Shown here piece after piece: positions 25,903 to 35,027 of a stretch of DNA of 64,000 nt. A model generated the notes under the pieces. The model searched no databases. It was not told where the DNA came from and saw nothing but the letters and a program-made list of their open reading frames with translations. Position numbers and translations under genes: made by a program. The stretch is taken from positions 2,170,001-2,234,000 of the forward strand of contig NZ_CP048405.1 in assembly GCF_014084125.1 (NCBI RefSeq), given 5' to 3'. Origin of the DNA: Streptacidiphilus sp. PB12-B1b. Its GTDB lineage: Bacteria; Actinomycetota; Actinomycetes; Streptomycetales; Streptomycetaceae. Each line of letters begins with the position of its first letter. Positions within the stretch are counted from its first letter, which is position 1.

Positions 25903-27405
25903 GTGATAGACGAGGACACCAGCTACCGGGCCGTGAGCAGCCGCGACGCACGCTTCGACGGCGTGTTCTTCACGGCTGTGCGCACCACCGGCATCTACTG
26001 CCGTCCCAGCTGCCCGGCGACCACCCCCAAGCGGCAGAACGTCCGCTTCTACCCCACGGCCGCCGCCGCCCAGGGTGCCGGATACCGCGCCTGCCGCCGC
26101 TGCCGCCCCGACGCCGTCCCCGGCTCGCCGGACTGGAACCTCCGCGCCGACCTGGTCGGCCGGGCCATGCGCATGATCGGCGACGGCGTGGTGGACCGCG
26201 AGGGCGTCGCCGGGCTCGCCGCCCGGCTCGGCTACAGCGAGCGCCACCTCACCCGGGAGCTCGTCGCCGAGCTGGGCGCGGGCCCGCAGGCGCTCGCCCG
26301 CTCCCAGCGCGCCCACACCGCCCGGCTGCTGCTGCAGACCACCGACCTCAGCGCCACCGATGCCGCCTTCGCCGCCGGATTCGCCAGCGTCCGGCAGTTC
26401 AACGAGACCATCCGGGCCGTGTACGGGCTCACCCCGACCGAGCTGCGGCACCGGCCCGGACGCCGGGCGGCCGTCCCCGGGACGATCCCGCTGCGGCTGG
26501 CCCACCGCGAGCCGCTGGACGCCGTCCGGCTGTTCGACTTCCTCGCGGTGCGCGCCGTCCCCGGCGTGGAGGAGATCAGCGCCGGGCCGGGCGGCGCGCG
26601 CACCTACCGCCGCACCCTGGCTCTGCCCGGCGGCCCCGGCATCGCCGAGGTGGACCAGCCGCGCCCCGGCCAGGGCTGGCTGGACTGCCGGCTGCGGCTC
26701 ACCGCCCTGCGCGACCTCACCGCCGCCGTGCAGCGGCTCCGGGCGCTGTTCGACCTGGACGCCGACCCCGACGCCGTCGACCGGGCCCTCGGCGCCGACC
26801 GCTGGCTGGCCCCGCTGGTCGCCGCCCGGCCCGGGCTGCGCTCGCCCGGCCACGTCGACCCGCAGGAGCTGGCCGTCCGGGCCGTCCTCGGGCAGCAGGT
26901 CACCGTGGCCGCTGCCCGCACCCTGGCCGGGCGGCTCGCCGAACGCTACGGCGAACCGCTGCCCGCCCCCAGCGGCGGCCTCAGCAGGCTCTTCCCCACC
27001 ACCGCTGCGCTTGCCGGGGCCGCCGACGAGGACCTCGCCATGCCCGGCGCCCGGCGGCGGGCGCTGCGCGGCCTGTGTGCGGCGCTGGCCTCCGGCGCGG
27101 TCGACCTCAGCCCTGGCGTGGACCGCGAACGCGCCGCCGCCGACCTGCTCGCCCTGCCCGGCATCGGCCCCTGGACCGTCTCCTACGTGCGGATGCGCGC
27201 CCTCGGCGACCCCGACGCCTACCTGCCGACCGACATCGGCGTCCGCCACGGCCTGCGTGCCGCAGGCGCGCCGGAGGACCTCGACGCCGGCGGCTGGCGC
27301 CCCTGGCGCTCCTACGCCGTCCACCACCTCTGGGCCGCCAACGGCCCGGCCCCGGACACGACCCGCCCCACCCCGCTCCTGACCTCTGCCGCAAGGAACA
27401 GCTGA
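25903..27405 (+). CDS. Ada-AlkA fusion: methylphosphotriester-sensing regulator and DNA glycosylase
   Basis: The 500-aa product joins three parts. The Ada N-terminal zinc domain (about 10-75) has the four cysteines in GIYCRPSCP and ACRRCRPD. An AraC-type HTH follows (about 85-170, LAARLGYSERHLTREL). The AlkA 3-methyladenine glycosylase (about 190-480) has the HhH region LPGIGPWTVSYVRMR and catalytic Asp in YLPTDIGVR. It would sense methyl damage on the DNA backbone and excise alkylated bases. GTG 25903 is chosen by alignment with the family N-terminus; GTG 25852 is also in frame. It is followed 2 bp later by ogt. Confidence 0.9.
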   Translation: MIDEDTSYRAVSSRDARFDGVFFTAVRTTGIYCRPSCPATTPKRQNVRFYPTAAAAQGAGYRACRRCRPDAVPGSPDWNLRADLVGRAMRMIGDGVVDREGVAGLAARLGYSERHLTRELVAELGAGPQALARSQRAHTARLLLQTTDLSATDAAFAAGFASVRQFNETIRAVYGLTPTELRHRPGRRAAVPGTIPLRLAHREPLDAVRLFDFLAVRAVPGVEEISAGPGGARTYRRTLALPGGPGIAEVDQPRPGQGWLDCRLRLTALRDLTAAVQRLRALFDLDADPDAVDRALGADRWLAPLVAARPGLRSPGHVDPQELAVRAVLGQQVTVAAARTLAGRLAERYGEPLPAPSGGLSRLFPTTAALAGAADEDLAMPGARRRALRGLCAALASGAVDLSPGVDRERAAADLLALPGIGPWTVSYVRMRALGDPDAYLPTDIGVRHGLRAAGAPEDLDAGGWRPWRSYAVHHLWAANGPAPDTTRPTPLLTSAARNS

Positions 27406-27407
27406 CG

Positions 27408-28019
27408 ATGAGCCAGACCAGCCGCACCGACCTCACCACGCGTACCGACCCCGCCGACCCCATCGGGAAGGCCGACCCCGCCGACGTCATCGGGACGGCC
27501 GTGCCGGGCGGTGCCCGGCCGCCGCTCCGCTACACCACCGCCGGATCGCCGCTCGGCCCGCTGCTGCTCGTCGCCGACGAGGACGGCGCGCTCACCGCGC
27601 TGCTCGCCCCCGGCACCAAGGGCCAGGTCAACCGGCCCGACCCCGCCTGGCAGCAGGACCCCGCACCGTTCACCGACGCCGTCGAGCAGCTGGCGGCCTA
27701 CTTCGACGGCGACCTCAAGGAGTTCGCGCTGCCGCTGGCACCGCGCGGCAGCGAGTTCCGCCGCCGCGTCTGGGAGGCGCTGGAAAGCGTCCCCTACGGC
27801 GAGACCGCCACCTACGGCGAGCTCGCCGCCGCAGCCGGGCAGCCGCCCAGCGCGGTACGGGCCGTCGCCGGGGCGATCGGGGCCAACCCGCTGCTCATCG
27901 TCCGCCCCTGCCACCGGGTCATCGGCGCCAACGGCTCGCTCACCGGCTTCGCGGCCGGGCTCGACGCCAAGCGCCTGCTGCTGCGCCTCGAATCCGCCGA
28001 CCGGACGCTCTTCGACTGA
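27408..28019 (+). CDS. ogt: methylated-DNA-[protein]-cysteine S-methyltransferase
   Basis: The 203-aa suicide enzyme transfers the methyl group of O6-methylguanine to its active Cys in IVRPCHRVIGANGSL (about residue 168). The DNA-binding HTH is in the segment YGETATYGELAAAAGQPPSA. An N-terminal tail of about 40 residues is rich in repeated Asp-Pro units (TDPADPIGKADPADVIG). It lies 2 bp after the Ada-AlkA stop with AAGGAA upstream, so the two repair genes form one transcription unit. Confidence 0.93.
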   Translation: MSQTSRTDLTTRTDPADPIGKADPADVIGTAVPGGARPPLRYTTAGSPLGPLLLVADEDGALTALLAPGTKGQVNRPDPAWQQDPAPFTDAVEQLAAYFDGDLKEFALPLAPRGSEFRRRVWEALESVPYGETATYGELAAAAGQPPSAVRAVAGAIGANPLLIVRPCHRVIGANGSLTGFAAGLDAKRLLLRLESADRTLFD

Positions 28020-28079
28020 GCCAACCGAACCGTCCGAGCCGTCCGTCCGGTCTCTGCGGCGCGCAGCCCCGGGCCTGGC

Positions 28080-28589
28080 TCAGCCGGTGCCCGGGTCGTT
28101 GCCGAGGGCCAGGGCCAACTGCTCCAGGCCGCCGAGGGCATTGATGATCGCAGCGCTGTCCTGCGGCGATATGGCGGCCAGCGCGGTCGCCATCCGCCGC
28201 TCGTGGGCCCGCTGCCAGTCCGCCAACTGTCTGTAACCGGCCTCGGTCAGCGCGATCCGCGCCGTCCGGCGGTCGCCCGGATCGGCCTGCCGGTCCACGA
28301 AGCCCGACTCCAGCAGCTTGCCGATGAGCCCGCTCACGGTGTTCGGCGCGAGTCGCTGGCGGGCCGCCAACTCGCCCACCCGCAACGGCTCCACGGCAAG
28401 CGTCTGCAACAGCTCCACCTGGGCCATCGGCAGGGATTCCCAGGGGTACTCGGTCCGGATGCTGCTGCGCAGGGCGCGGCGCAGCCGCGTCACCACATCG
28501 GTGAGGCGCTGGACCTGCGCGGGGTCGACGGCACCGACGACAGCGGTGCCCGGGTCGGGATCGCGGGGAGTGGTGGCTGACTCAGGCAT
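28080..28589 (-). CDS. MarR-family transcriptional regulator
   Basis: The 169-aa protein has a winged HTH (about 55-125), with LRVGELAARQRLAPNTVSGL as recognition region and the wing GDRRTARIALTEAG. It converges on ogt and is followed upstream by an independent regulator gene. No divergent target gene is adjacent, so neither effector nor regulon can be inferred. Start ATG 28589. Confidence 0.88.
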   Translation of the reverse strand: MPESATTPRDPDPGTAVVGAVDPAQVQRLTDVVTRLRRALRSSIRTEYPWESLPMAQVELLQTLAVEPLRVGELAARQRLAPNTVSGLIGKLLESGFVDRQADPGDRRTARIALTEAGYRQLADWQRAHERRMATALAAISPQDSAAIINALGGLEQLALALGNDPGTG

Positions 28590-28618
28590 GCGGACACCCT
28601 ATCCACCTGGTCCGACAA

Positions 28619-29608
28619 TCAGCGCCGGACCACCCAGCCGCGTTCGTAGGCATGCCACCCCAGCTGCATCCGGGTGGTCAGCCCGGTGATGTCCATCAGC
28701 CGCCGCACCCGGCGCTGGACCGTTCGCAGGCCCAGATCCAGCTGCTTGGCCACGCTCACGTCCGTCATCCCCACCAGCAGCATCGACAGGATCTGCAGGT
28801 CGACGGAGTCGGGTTGCTCGCCGGTGTCCGGCTGCGGCACGCCGGAGAGGGACAGCCGGATCGGCAGCGCGTGCTGCCACACCGACTCGAACAGGCCGAC
28901 CAGCGCCTCCAGCATCCCGCCCGCCCGCACCACCAGCACGGCCGGCTCCCCCGGCGTGTCCAGCGCCGACAGCGGCAGCATGGCGACCTCCCGATCGGCC
29001 ATCATCAGCTTCGTCGGAACCCGGTCCACCACCCGGACCTGCTCGCCCCGGTCCAGCGCCTCCGCCAGCGCCAGGCCGCCCTCCGGCGACTCCAGCACCG
29101 CCCGCTCCAGCACCACCCGGTACGAGACCCCGCGCGCCACCGCGACCGGCTCGGAGTCGTTGTCCATGCCGGTCACCGCCACCGGCACGCCGGTGACCAG
29201 CGCCAGCATCTCGTGCTCCGCGCCGAGCTGCAGCTGGTCGAAGCGGTGCCGGACCGCCTCCACCCCGATCACCACCTCCACCAGGTCGTTCAGCGCGAGC
29301 CCCACCGTGCTGCGCCGGTACTCCTGCGTCAGCGTCTCCACCGCCAGTTCCGCCTGCCGCAGCTCGTGCCGACGCTCCGACAGCACCGCGCCCAGCGCCA
29401 TCGCGGGCGGCGCGGCCCGGTAACGCCCCGGCAGCTCCGGGCAGGGCGCCGCCAGCCCCAACCGCTCCAGCTCGCGCATGGCGGCCGCCACCTGCTCCAC
29501 CGGATGCCCCAGCTGCGCGGCGACCGTGGCCGGGGAGGTCACACCGTCACCGATCAGCACGCGGTAGACGGACTCGACCTCGTCGTCCAAACCGAAGAAG
29601 CCGAGCAC
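28619..29608 (-). CDS. regulator with N-terminal TrmB-like and C-terminal LuxR-type HTH
   Basis: The 329-aa protein begins with a winged helix like TrmB (about 1-55) and ends with a LuxR/GerE-type HTH (about 265-325, VAKQLDLGLRTVQRRVRRLM). A phospholipase-D-like sensory region without catalytic residues lies between. This architecture is frequent in Streptomyces. GTG 29608 has AAGGAG 7 nt upstream. Target genes are unknown. It lies 29 bp upstream of the marR gene on the same strand, so co-transcription is possible. Confidence 0.82.
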   Translation of the reverse strand: MLGFFGLDDEVESVYRVLIGDGVTSPATVAAQLGHPVEQVAAAMRELERLGLAAPCPELPGRYRAAPPAMALGAVLSERRHELRQAELAVETLTQEYRRSTVGLALNDLVEVVIGVEAVRHRFDQLQLGAEHEMLALVTGVPVAVTGMDNDSEPVAVARGVSYRVVLERAVLESPEGGLALAEALDRGEQVRVVDRVPTKLMMADREVAMLPLSALDTPGEPAVLVVRAGGMLEALVGLFESVWQHALPIRLSLSGVPQPDTGEQPDSVDLQILSMLLVGMTDVSVAKQLDLGLRTVQRRVRRLMDITGLTTRMQLGWHAYERGWVVRR

Positions 29609-29866
29609 GTGATCTCCTTGCTGGGACGTGGTTTCGGCTGCTCAGCGGGGCAGCCGAATCCTGCCATGGCGCGAAAGCACCGCAGGTCATCATGCCTGGT
29701 CGGACCGCCCGGTGGTAGTCAACCGACACCGGTGGCGCGCGCGGACCGCGCCACGCGCGCCCCGATTCGACGGTTCGCCCCGGAGAGCGGGCAGACGCGA
29801 TGGAGAATGATCCCGTCTCCGTTCCGGGACGAGCCGAGTCGATGGAGTCACTGAGGGGGAGAGCCG

Positions 29867-31537
29867 ATGAGCAGCCAGGGCGGTCCGGACGACTCGTGGT
29901 GGGACGAGGTCTACGTGGGGCCCCGGGACGACATCCCGGACACCCCCCGCGCCGACACCCGCCGGGGGACGGTCGACGACTGGTTCGACTCGCTCAGCGG
30001 CGTCTTCGGCGAACCGGCCGCCGCCCCGGCGGACGGCGGCGAGCCGGTGCGGGGCGAGCCGGTGCGCAGCGAGCCGAGTCGTAATGAGCCGCTGCGCAGC
30101 GAGCCAGTGCGTAGCGAGCCGGGTGCGGGCAGCACGGTGGCGGCTGACGGGGCCGAGCCCGGCAGCTCGGGCACGGCGGGCCGCAGCGGCGGCACCGGTG
30201 GCCCGCCGACGCTGGTGGAGGACGCCACCCTCCGGCTCCCGCGTCAGTCCACCTCCGCCCGCCCCCCGGCCCCGGCGGAGCCCGCTCCCGCTCCCGCACC
30301 CGCACCCGCTCCCGTACGGGAACCGGACCTCGACCTGGACCGGGACCTGGAACCCGATCCGGGTCCGGAGCCGGAGCCCGTCGCCGAGCCGCTGTCGTTC
30401 ACCAAGCGCGAGCCGGTGCCCGAGCCGGACGTGCCCGCCGCCGTGCCTGGCTTCGGCCCCGTCGAGGAACTGCCGCCGTTGCCGGTGCGTCCGCCCCGGA
30501 TTCCCGCGCTGAAGCCCGACCCCCGGATCAGCACCTCCGCCCCGGCCCCCGCCCCCGCCCGCGCCACGCCGACGGAGCCGTCGATCGAGGTGCCCGCCGA
30601 GACGGCGTCGGAGGCGGCGTCCGAGACGGCGGTCACCGCGCCCCTGCCGCACGTCGGCGAGCGTCCGCCGACGTACGACCCCGAGCCCACCGCGCTGCCC
30701 CCGGCCGACCCCGACCACCTGGGCGAACTGGTGCCTGACACGGTTCTGGAAGGCGCGCGCTACGGCACCATGACGCTGCGCGCGGCCTCCGTCCGGGGCG
30801 ACTCCGCGCGTTATCGCGGGGGCGTCCGAGGGGACCGGCTGCTGGCCGCCCGCTTCGGCGAGGGCAGTGACGCGCTGCTGGTGGTCGTCCTGGCCACGCC
30901 GTCCGCCGGGGACGATCCGGCGGCCGCCGACGACGCCTGCCGACAGCTGGCCGCCAGCGTCGGCCGCAGCCGCGCCGAACTGCTGGACGACCTGCGGACG
31001 GGCGCCCAGGAGGGCCTGCGCTACGGCCTGCAACGGCTGACCGCCCGCGCCACCGTGCGGCTGCGCGGCCCGGAGCAGGCCGAGGCATCGGACGCCGGCG
31101 GCGCGCTGCATGCGCTGATCGCGCCGCTCGACCCGACCAGCAGGCTGCGGGCCGGTTTCGGCGTCGGGCCGGGTGGCCTGCTGCTGCTGGGCGACGCCGC
31201 CTGGTACGACGCCTACGCCGGCCGCCGACTGGCCCAGCAGCCGCCGCGTCAGCTGCGGGCTGGTACGGCGGGAGGAGCGGCGTCCGGGGCGGTGCGGTCC
31301 GAGGAGGACGGCCGGTTCCGGTTCCGCATGGTCGTGCCGGAGCGCGGCGATGTGCTGCTGCTGTGCAGCGACGGGCTGGTCCAGCCGCTGCGCGAGGAGC
31401 CCGCCGTGTCGGACTTCCTCGCCGCCCACTGGTCGCAGCCGCACCCGCCGGGCACGGTCGACTTCCTGCGCCACGTCCAGGTCCGCGCCAAGGGCTACGC
31501 GGCGGACCGGACGGCGGTGGCGGTCTGGGAGGACTGA
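29867..31537 (+). CDS. protein phosphatase 2C-like protein with a long disordered N-terminus
   Basis: The 556-aa product has about 290 residues of low-complexity acidic/Pro-rich sequence before a PP2C-like domain (about 295-555). The N-terminal part includes short repeats of E-P-V-R-S (about residues 58-85) and Pro-Ala runs. In the phosphatase part, RGDRLLAARFGEGSDALLVV and LLLCSDGLVQPL resemble conserved blocks, but the canonical metal-binding RxxNED and DG boxes of PP2C are only partly preserved. It may therefore be a divergent phosphatase or a non-catalytic relative. GGGGGAG precedes ATG 29867. It converges with the DUF4328 gene. Confidence 0.75.
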   Translation: MSSQGGPDDSWWDEVYVGPRDDIPDTPRADTRRGTVDDWFDSLSGVFGEPAAAPADGGEPVRGEPVRSEPSRNEPLRSEPVRSEPGAGSTVAADGAEPGSSGTAGRSGGTGGPPTLVEDATLRLPRQSTSARPPAPAEPAPAPAPAPAPVREPDLDLDRDLEPDPGPEPEPVAEPLSFTKREPVPEPDVPAAVPGFGPVEELPPLPVRPPRIPALKPDPRISTSAPAPAPARATPTEPSIEVPAETASEAASETAVTAPLPHVGERPPTYDPEPTALPPADPDHLGELVPDTVLEGARYGTMTLRAASVRGDSARYRGGVRGDRLLAARFGEGSDALLVVVLATPSAGDDPAAADDACRQLAASVGRSRAELLDDLRTGAQEGLRYGLQRLTARATVRLRGPEQAEASDAGGALHALIAPLDPTSRLRAGFGVGPGGLLLLGDAAWYDAYAGRRLAQQPPRQLRAGTAGGAASGAVRSEEDGRFRFRMVVPERGDVLLLCSDGLVQPLREEPAVSDFLAAHWSQPHPPGTVDFLRHVQVRAKGYAADRTAVAVWED

Positions 31538-31554
31538 GCACCAGGAGGACTGAG

Positions 31555-31578
31555 GACCGGGGCGGGCCCGTCCCGGTC
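31555..31578. terminator. palindrome between convergent genes
   Basis: GACCGGGGCGGG (31555-31566) pairs with CCCGTCCCGGTC (31567-31578) over 12 bp with one G-T pair. It lies 17 nt after the PP2C-like gene's stop and touches the stop of the DUF4328 gene, so it may serve both directions. Confidence 0.55.
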
Positions 31579-32743
31579 AGGAGGCGGGGGAGTCCTCGGC
31601 CGGGGTGCTCCCGCCTTCGGGCTCGGCCTTGGCCTCGATCGCGGTCTTGGCGAGCGTGACGGCGGCGGTCGGGGCCTCGGCCGGCGGCTCCACGACGGTG
31701 GCGGGCGCCTGTGCGGGCGCGGCGGGCGCCGTCGGCTGGGCAGGCAGCACCGGCTGCGGCTGCGGCAGCGGCTGGGGCAGCGGCTGCGGAGCCGGGTACC
31801 CGCCGGGGTACGGCCCGGCCGGGTACGGCTGCTGCTGGTAGGGCGGCTGCGGGTACGGATACGGGTACGGGTAGGGCTGCTGGAAGGCGCCCGGGTACGG
31901 CTGGACCGGGGCGGCGTACGGGTGGCCCTCGCCCGGGCCCTGCAGGATCCGCACCTGCTGGAGGGTGGTGATCCTGCGCACCACGAACAGCGCGGACAGC
32001 GCCGCCGCCGCGCGCAGCACACAGACGATCAGGCCCAGCACGGCCCCGGCCTCGAGCGAGGAGAGCGACACCGTACCGTCGCCGTTCGGCCCGTTGGCCG
32101 CGATCCGGGCGGCGTCCGACTGCGCCGCCTCGGCGATGGCGAACACCCACATCCCGCACCACAGCAGCCACCAGGTGTTCAGCAGCGCCGATCGGGTGCT
32201 GGTCCGGCGCGGGTCGGAGCCCAGCGGCAGGCTGGCCTGCCAGACGTCCCCGGCGACGATCCGGGGGATCCAGAACCAGCCGATCGGCACGAACCAGCTG
32301 CCGATCGCCCAGCCCCGGCCGTACGAGCGGCGCAGCTGCGGGGCGATCACGTCGATGTTGGAGCGCACCTTGTGGAACCAGATGATGAACACCACGACGG
32401 CGGCCAGGAAGACCGGTGCGGTCAGCAGCGTGGCAAATCCCTCGGTGAAGGTCCCGGCGCGCCCGCTGATGCCGTGTGCGTTGAGCGAGGCCAGGACCAG
32501 GACGGTCCCCACCAGCCCGACCAGGCTGCCGAACGCCTCCACGGCCAGCAGGATCTGCGCCGCGATGGAGAGCCCGCCGGGAGCCTTCGGCGGCTGCCCC
32601 GGACCCACCGGCCCCATCGGCATCGGCGCCATCGGCCCCATCGGCCCGGGCCCGGCGTACACCGGCGGTGCTCCGACGAAACCGCAGGCCGGGCAGCGTC
32701 CGTACGGGTCGAGGCATGCGGATGAGCAGGACGGACAAGGCAC
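31577..32743 (-). CDS. zinc-ribbon, DUF4328 membrane protein
   Basis: The 388-aa protein starts with a zinc-ribbon (CPSCSSACLDPYGRCPACG, residues 3-21), then Gly/Pro/Met-rich linker. Four to five membrane helices of DUF4328 (about 55-265) include the family's WAIGSWFVPIGWFWIPR block. The C-terminal 120 residues are Pro/Tyr/Gln repeats followed by an acidic tail. GTG 32743 has GGAG upstream. No function is known for DUF4328. Confidence 0.82.
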   Translation of the reverse strand: MPCPSCSSACLDPYGRCPACGFVGAPPVYAGPGPMGPMAPMPMGPVGPGQPPKAPGGLSIAAQILLAVEAFGSLVGLVGTVLVLASLNAHGISGRAGTFTEGFATLLTAPVFLAAVVVFIIWFHKVRSNIDVIAPQLRRSYGRGWAIGSWFVPIGWFWIPRIVAGDVWQASLPLGSDPRRTSTRSALLNTWWLLWCGMWVFAIAEAAQSDAARIAANGPNGDGTVSLSSLEAGAVLGLIVCVLRAAAALSALFVVRRITTLQQVRILQGPGEGHPYAAPVQPYPGAFQQPYPYPYPYPQPPYQQQPYPAGPYPGGYPAPQPLPQPLPQPQPVLPAQPTAPAAPAQAPATVVEPPAEAPTAAVTLAKTAIEAKAEPEGGSTPAEDSPAS

Positions 32744-32832
32744 CGGGGGCTCCAGCAGATCGACCCGCTCCTGTACGGCGGGTGGCGGCTGATGCTATGC
32801 GACGGCTCTGACATTCGTCCACGCATTCATCC

Positions 32833-32848
32833 GGCCCGCAAACGGGCC
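32833..32848 (-). terminator. hairpin after the TetR gene
   Basis: GGCCCG and CGGGCC flank a CAAA loop, 10-25 nt downstream of the TetR stop on the minus strand. It is short but perfectly paired. Confidence 0.45.
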
Positions 32849-32857
32849 CCCGGGCCG

Positions 32858-33460
32858 TTATCCGTGCAGGTTGAGGGCCTCGTCCAGGTACTCACCGATA
32901 TGGCTGAGAGCCAATTCCCGGTCGGTGCCGGGGAGCCCCACCACGATCGGGGTGCCGAAGCCGTCCAGCAGCGCGCTCAGGCGCACCGCGAACCGCTCCG
33001 GGACGATCGGCCGGAACTCGCCGGCGGCGATGCCCTGCCGCAGCAGCGCCACCAGATCGGCCCGCCACACCGCCTCGATCTCGGCCTGGCCGATCCGCAT
33101 CCGCTCGTCGGCGAGGGAGCGTCCCCACACCTCCAGCCACAGCGTCCAGCGCGGATCGCCGGCCCCGGTGGGCAGGTAGAGGTCGATGTACGCGGCGAGC
33201 CGGCGCGCGGCGGACGCGGGCGCGTCCAGTGCGGCCCTCCGGCGCTCCCCGAGCTGGGCCTCGCTCCAGCGCAGGGTCTCCAGCAGCAGCTGATCCTTGC
33301 TGCCGAAGTAGTAGAGCAGGTGACCGGCGCTCATCCCGACCTGGCGGCCGAGACCGGCCATGGTCAGCGCGGCGAGTCCGTGCTCGGCGATGGCGGCCAT
33401 GGCCGCCGCGAGCACCTCCTCGCGTGGCCGCGCCGCGCGGCGGCCGGGCTGGTCGCTCAT
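32858..33460 (-). CDS. TetR-family transcriptional regulator
   Basis: The 200-aa protein has an N-terminal HTH (about 12-58, LTMAGLGRQVGMSAGHLLYY) and a ligand-binding C-domain similar to BetI-type regulators (TetR_C_6). Ligand and targets are unknown; the next gene upstream is 320 bp away and on the same strand. ATG 33460. Confidence 0.88.
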   Translation of the reverse strand: MSDQPGRRAARPREEVLAAAMAAIAEHGLAALTMAGLGRQVGMSAGHLLYYFGSKDQLLLETLRWSEAQLGERRRAALDAPASAARRLAAYIDLYLPTGAGDPRWTLWLEVWGRSLADERMRIGQAEIEAVWRADLVALLRQGIAAGEFRPIVPERFAVRLSALLDGFGTPIVVGLPGTDRELALSHIGEYLDEALNLHG

Positions 33461-33780
33461 GGTGTCCGTGTCCGTGTTCCCCGTCGATGGCAGTGAGGCA
33501 GCCAGTTAACCAGCAGGCGGGAGCGGTGCGCGCCCAGCCACGAGCCAAGCCGTACCGCGTGCCGGACGCCGTCCACCCGGGGTTCGGGCCTTCGCCAACC
33601 TGATCTGTCGTCAATCCCTCAACGTGCGAACAGCGCAGGCGTCCGCCAGAGCAAGTCTCCCGCGTACCAGTGCTGTTGGACGTAGGGGCGCACGACAGGG
33701 CAGCGCACCGGACTGGTGCACTGCCCCGCCGCGCCCACTGGCTCATCGGTGCGCGGCTGTCATCAGCCTGCTCCGACAGG
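33461..33780. other. intergenic region between the TetR gene and the 74-aa gene
   Basis: No gene seen. It contains the TetR promoter region with an AGTTAAC-centred AT-rich spot (33507-33515), and, at the far side, a hairpin (33698-33726) that terminates the small gene upstream. Confidence 0.5.
33698..33726 (-). terminator. hairpin downstream of the 74-aa gene
   Basis: GGGCAGCGCACC (33698-33709) and GGTGCACTGCCC (33715-33726) pair over 12 bp with one mismatch around GGACT. It lies 55 nt beyond the stop of the minus-strand 74-aa gene. Confidence 0.6.
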
Positions 33781-34005
33781 TCAGTTGTGGCCGAACCGCT
33801 GCTTGTCCTTCTTGCGCGCCGGAGCCTGGGGCGCAGCGTGCATCTTCTCGGAGTGCATCTGCTTGCCCTGCTGGTGCTCGCCCTGCATGTGCATCTGCTC
33901 GTCCGAGCCGGGCATCATGGAGTTCGGATCGACTCCGGCGCGGTGCTCGGTGGTGTTCAGGGCGCTCTTCGGCTTGGCGCGGTCGCGGTTCTTGACCTTG
34001 CTCAT
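33781..34005 (-). CDS. small hydrophilic, Met/His/Gln-rich protein, 74 aa
   Basis: The product is basic at its N-terminus (MSKVKNRDRAKPK) and has a middle section rich in Met, His and Gln (EQMHMQGEHQQGKQMHSEKM). It has no membrane segment or cysteine. ATG 34005 has AGGAGG 9 nt upstream, and a terminator follows, so it is a genuine free-standing gene. The composition suggests an unfolded, possibly metal- or nucleic-acid-binding small protein; I do not recognise a family. Confidence 0.7.
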   Translation of the reverse strand: MSKVKNRDRAKPKSALNTTEHRAGVDPNSMMPGSDEQMHMQGEHQQGKQMHSEKMHAAPQAPARKKDKQRFGHN

Positions 34006-34470
34006 GGTTGTGCCTCCTGCGGTTCATGAATGTGTTGGGCACCGCATGCCCGCATTCGGACATATCCGGCGCTCGCACCACACTTGCAGCACCCCATCGA
34101 GACCGCATCTCGAACGGCTACGCACAGTAACGGCACCCTGCGGATCGCCGCCCGCAGGCGCTGACCACCGCCCCTTCCGCCTGCCCCGGGCCGCTCCTTG
34201 CGGCGGTCGCCGCGCAAGGACGCGGGAGGGCGGCATGGCGGCGCCTGCCGGCTGTCGGTGATCGTGCCGAGATGTACGGTCGGCCCTCACACACTAACTG
34301 ACGCAGTGTCATATTCCAGATGCGGCAGGACTGACGTCATCGCTGGACGGCCCACCTCCACCGCCTCAACCCCGATCTCGACGCCTGACCCCCAGCCCCC
34401 GCAGATCCCGTACCCGCATCGCGGCACCCCCCGGCGGGATCCGGTGGGTGTGGGCAGCTTGCGCGTCCCC
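34006..34470. other. intergenic region between the 74-aa gene and the tiny-gene operon
   Basis: No gene or RNA recognised. It holds the promoter of the 74-aa gene and the 3' end of the minus-strand tiny-gene operon. TCGAGA and TCTCGA (34097-34113) form a small hairpin, and GATCCCG/CGGGATC (about 34404-34442) could close a larger one. Confidence 0.5.
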
Positions 34471-34857
34471 TCACGTCAGCGGGCCACGCGGCTCGTGATG
34501 GGTCGTCCCCGTGGTCTCGCCGAACCGGTCCGCGTACGAAACCGACAGGGACAGCCGGAATTCCCGCTCCCCGTCCAGCGGGCCCAGGACTACGGCCAGG
34601 TCCAGCGAGTGCACCACAGCGTTCGGGGACTGCCGCACGAAGGCCGTGGCGTCCTCCATGGCCTCCAGCAGTGTCTGACCGGAGCAGACCACGGTGGGCT
34701 GTACAACGATCCGATAGTCGCCCGGGTGCCCGTTGGCCTCCAGGCGGTCGAGTGCCCGCTGTGCTTGCTGCAGGTCGCTGCTGACGTCATGGACTATCCC
34801 GGTCGGCACGACCTGCCGGGGTGTGGAGCGTACGAGGGCTTGCTTGGGATCGCTCAC
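34471..34857 (-). CDS. hypothetical protein, 128 aa, last gene of a four-gene operon
   Basis: No family recognised. The sequence is soluble, with a helix-rich middle (SSDLQQAQRALDRLE, about 27-41) and a beta-rich second half (FRLSLSVSYADRFG). GTG 34857 overlaps the stop of the preceding 57-aa gene by 4 nt, so it is translated by coupling. Confidence 0.6.
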   Translation of the reverse strand: MSDPKQALVRSTPRQVVPTGIVHDVSSDLQQAQRALDRLEANGHPGDYRIVVQPTVVCSGQTLLEAMEDATAFVRQSPNAVVHSLDLAVVLGPLDGEREFRLSLSVSYADRFGETTGTTHHEPRGPLT

Positions 34858-35027
34858 TGGGCTACCGCCAGTCCGCTCATGATGTACGCAGCGAGCTCGC
34901 CCGCGCAGCGGTCGTGACCCTCGTCGACGACGGCGGCCGACGCACGGTCCTCGGGGTATGCGGGGATCGCCCGGCCGGTGACGGGCCGCCCGCAGTAGTG
35001 GCAGGTCTGACTGGTGGTCGAGGTCAT
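34854..35027 (-). CDS. 57-aa zinc-finger-like protein
   Basis: TCHYCGRPV (residues 8-16) and GHDRCAGEL (about 37-45) provide Cys-x2-Cys and His-x2-Cys, a likely zinc site. Start ATG 35027 overlaps the previous gene's stop by 4 nt (35024-35027), and its own stop overlaps the next start by 4 nt. Function unknown. Confidence 0.6.
   Translation of the reverse strand: MTSTTSQTCHYCGRPVTGRAIPAYPEDRASAAVVDEGHDRCAGELAAYIMSGLAVAQ

Noticed and set aside
34006-34470. Possible tRNA or small structured RNA
   Set aside because: Hairpins are short and no cloverleaf or anticodon arm could be formed.
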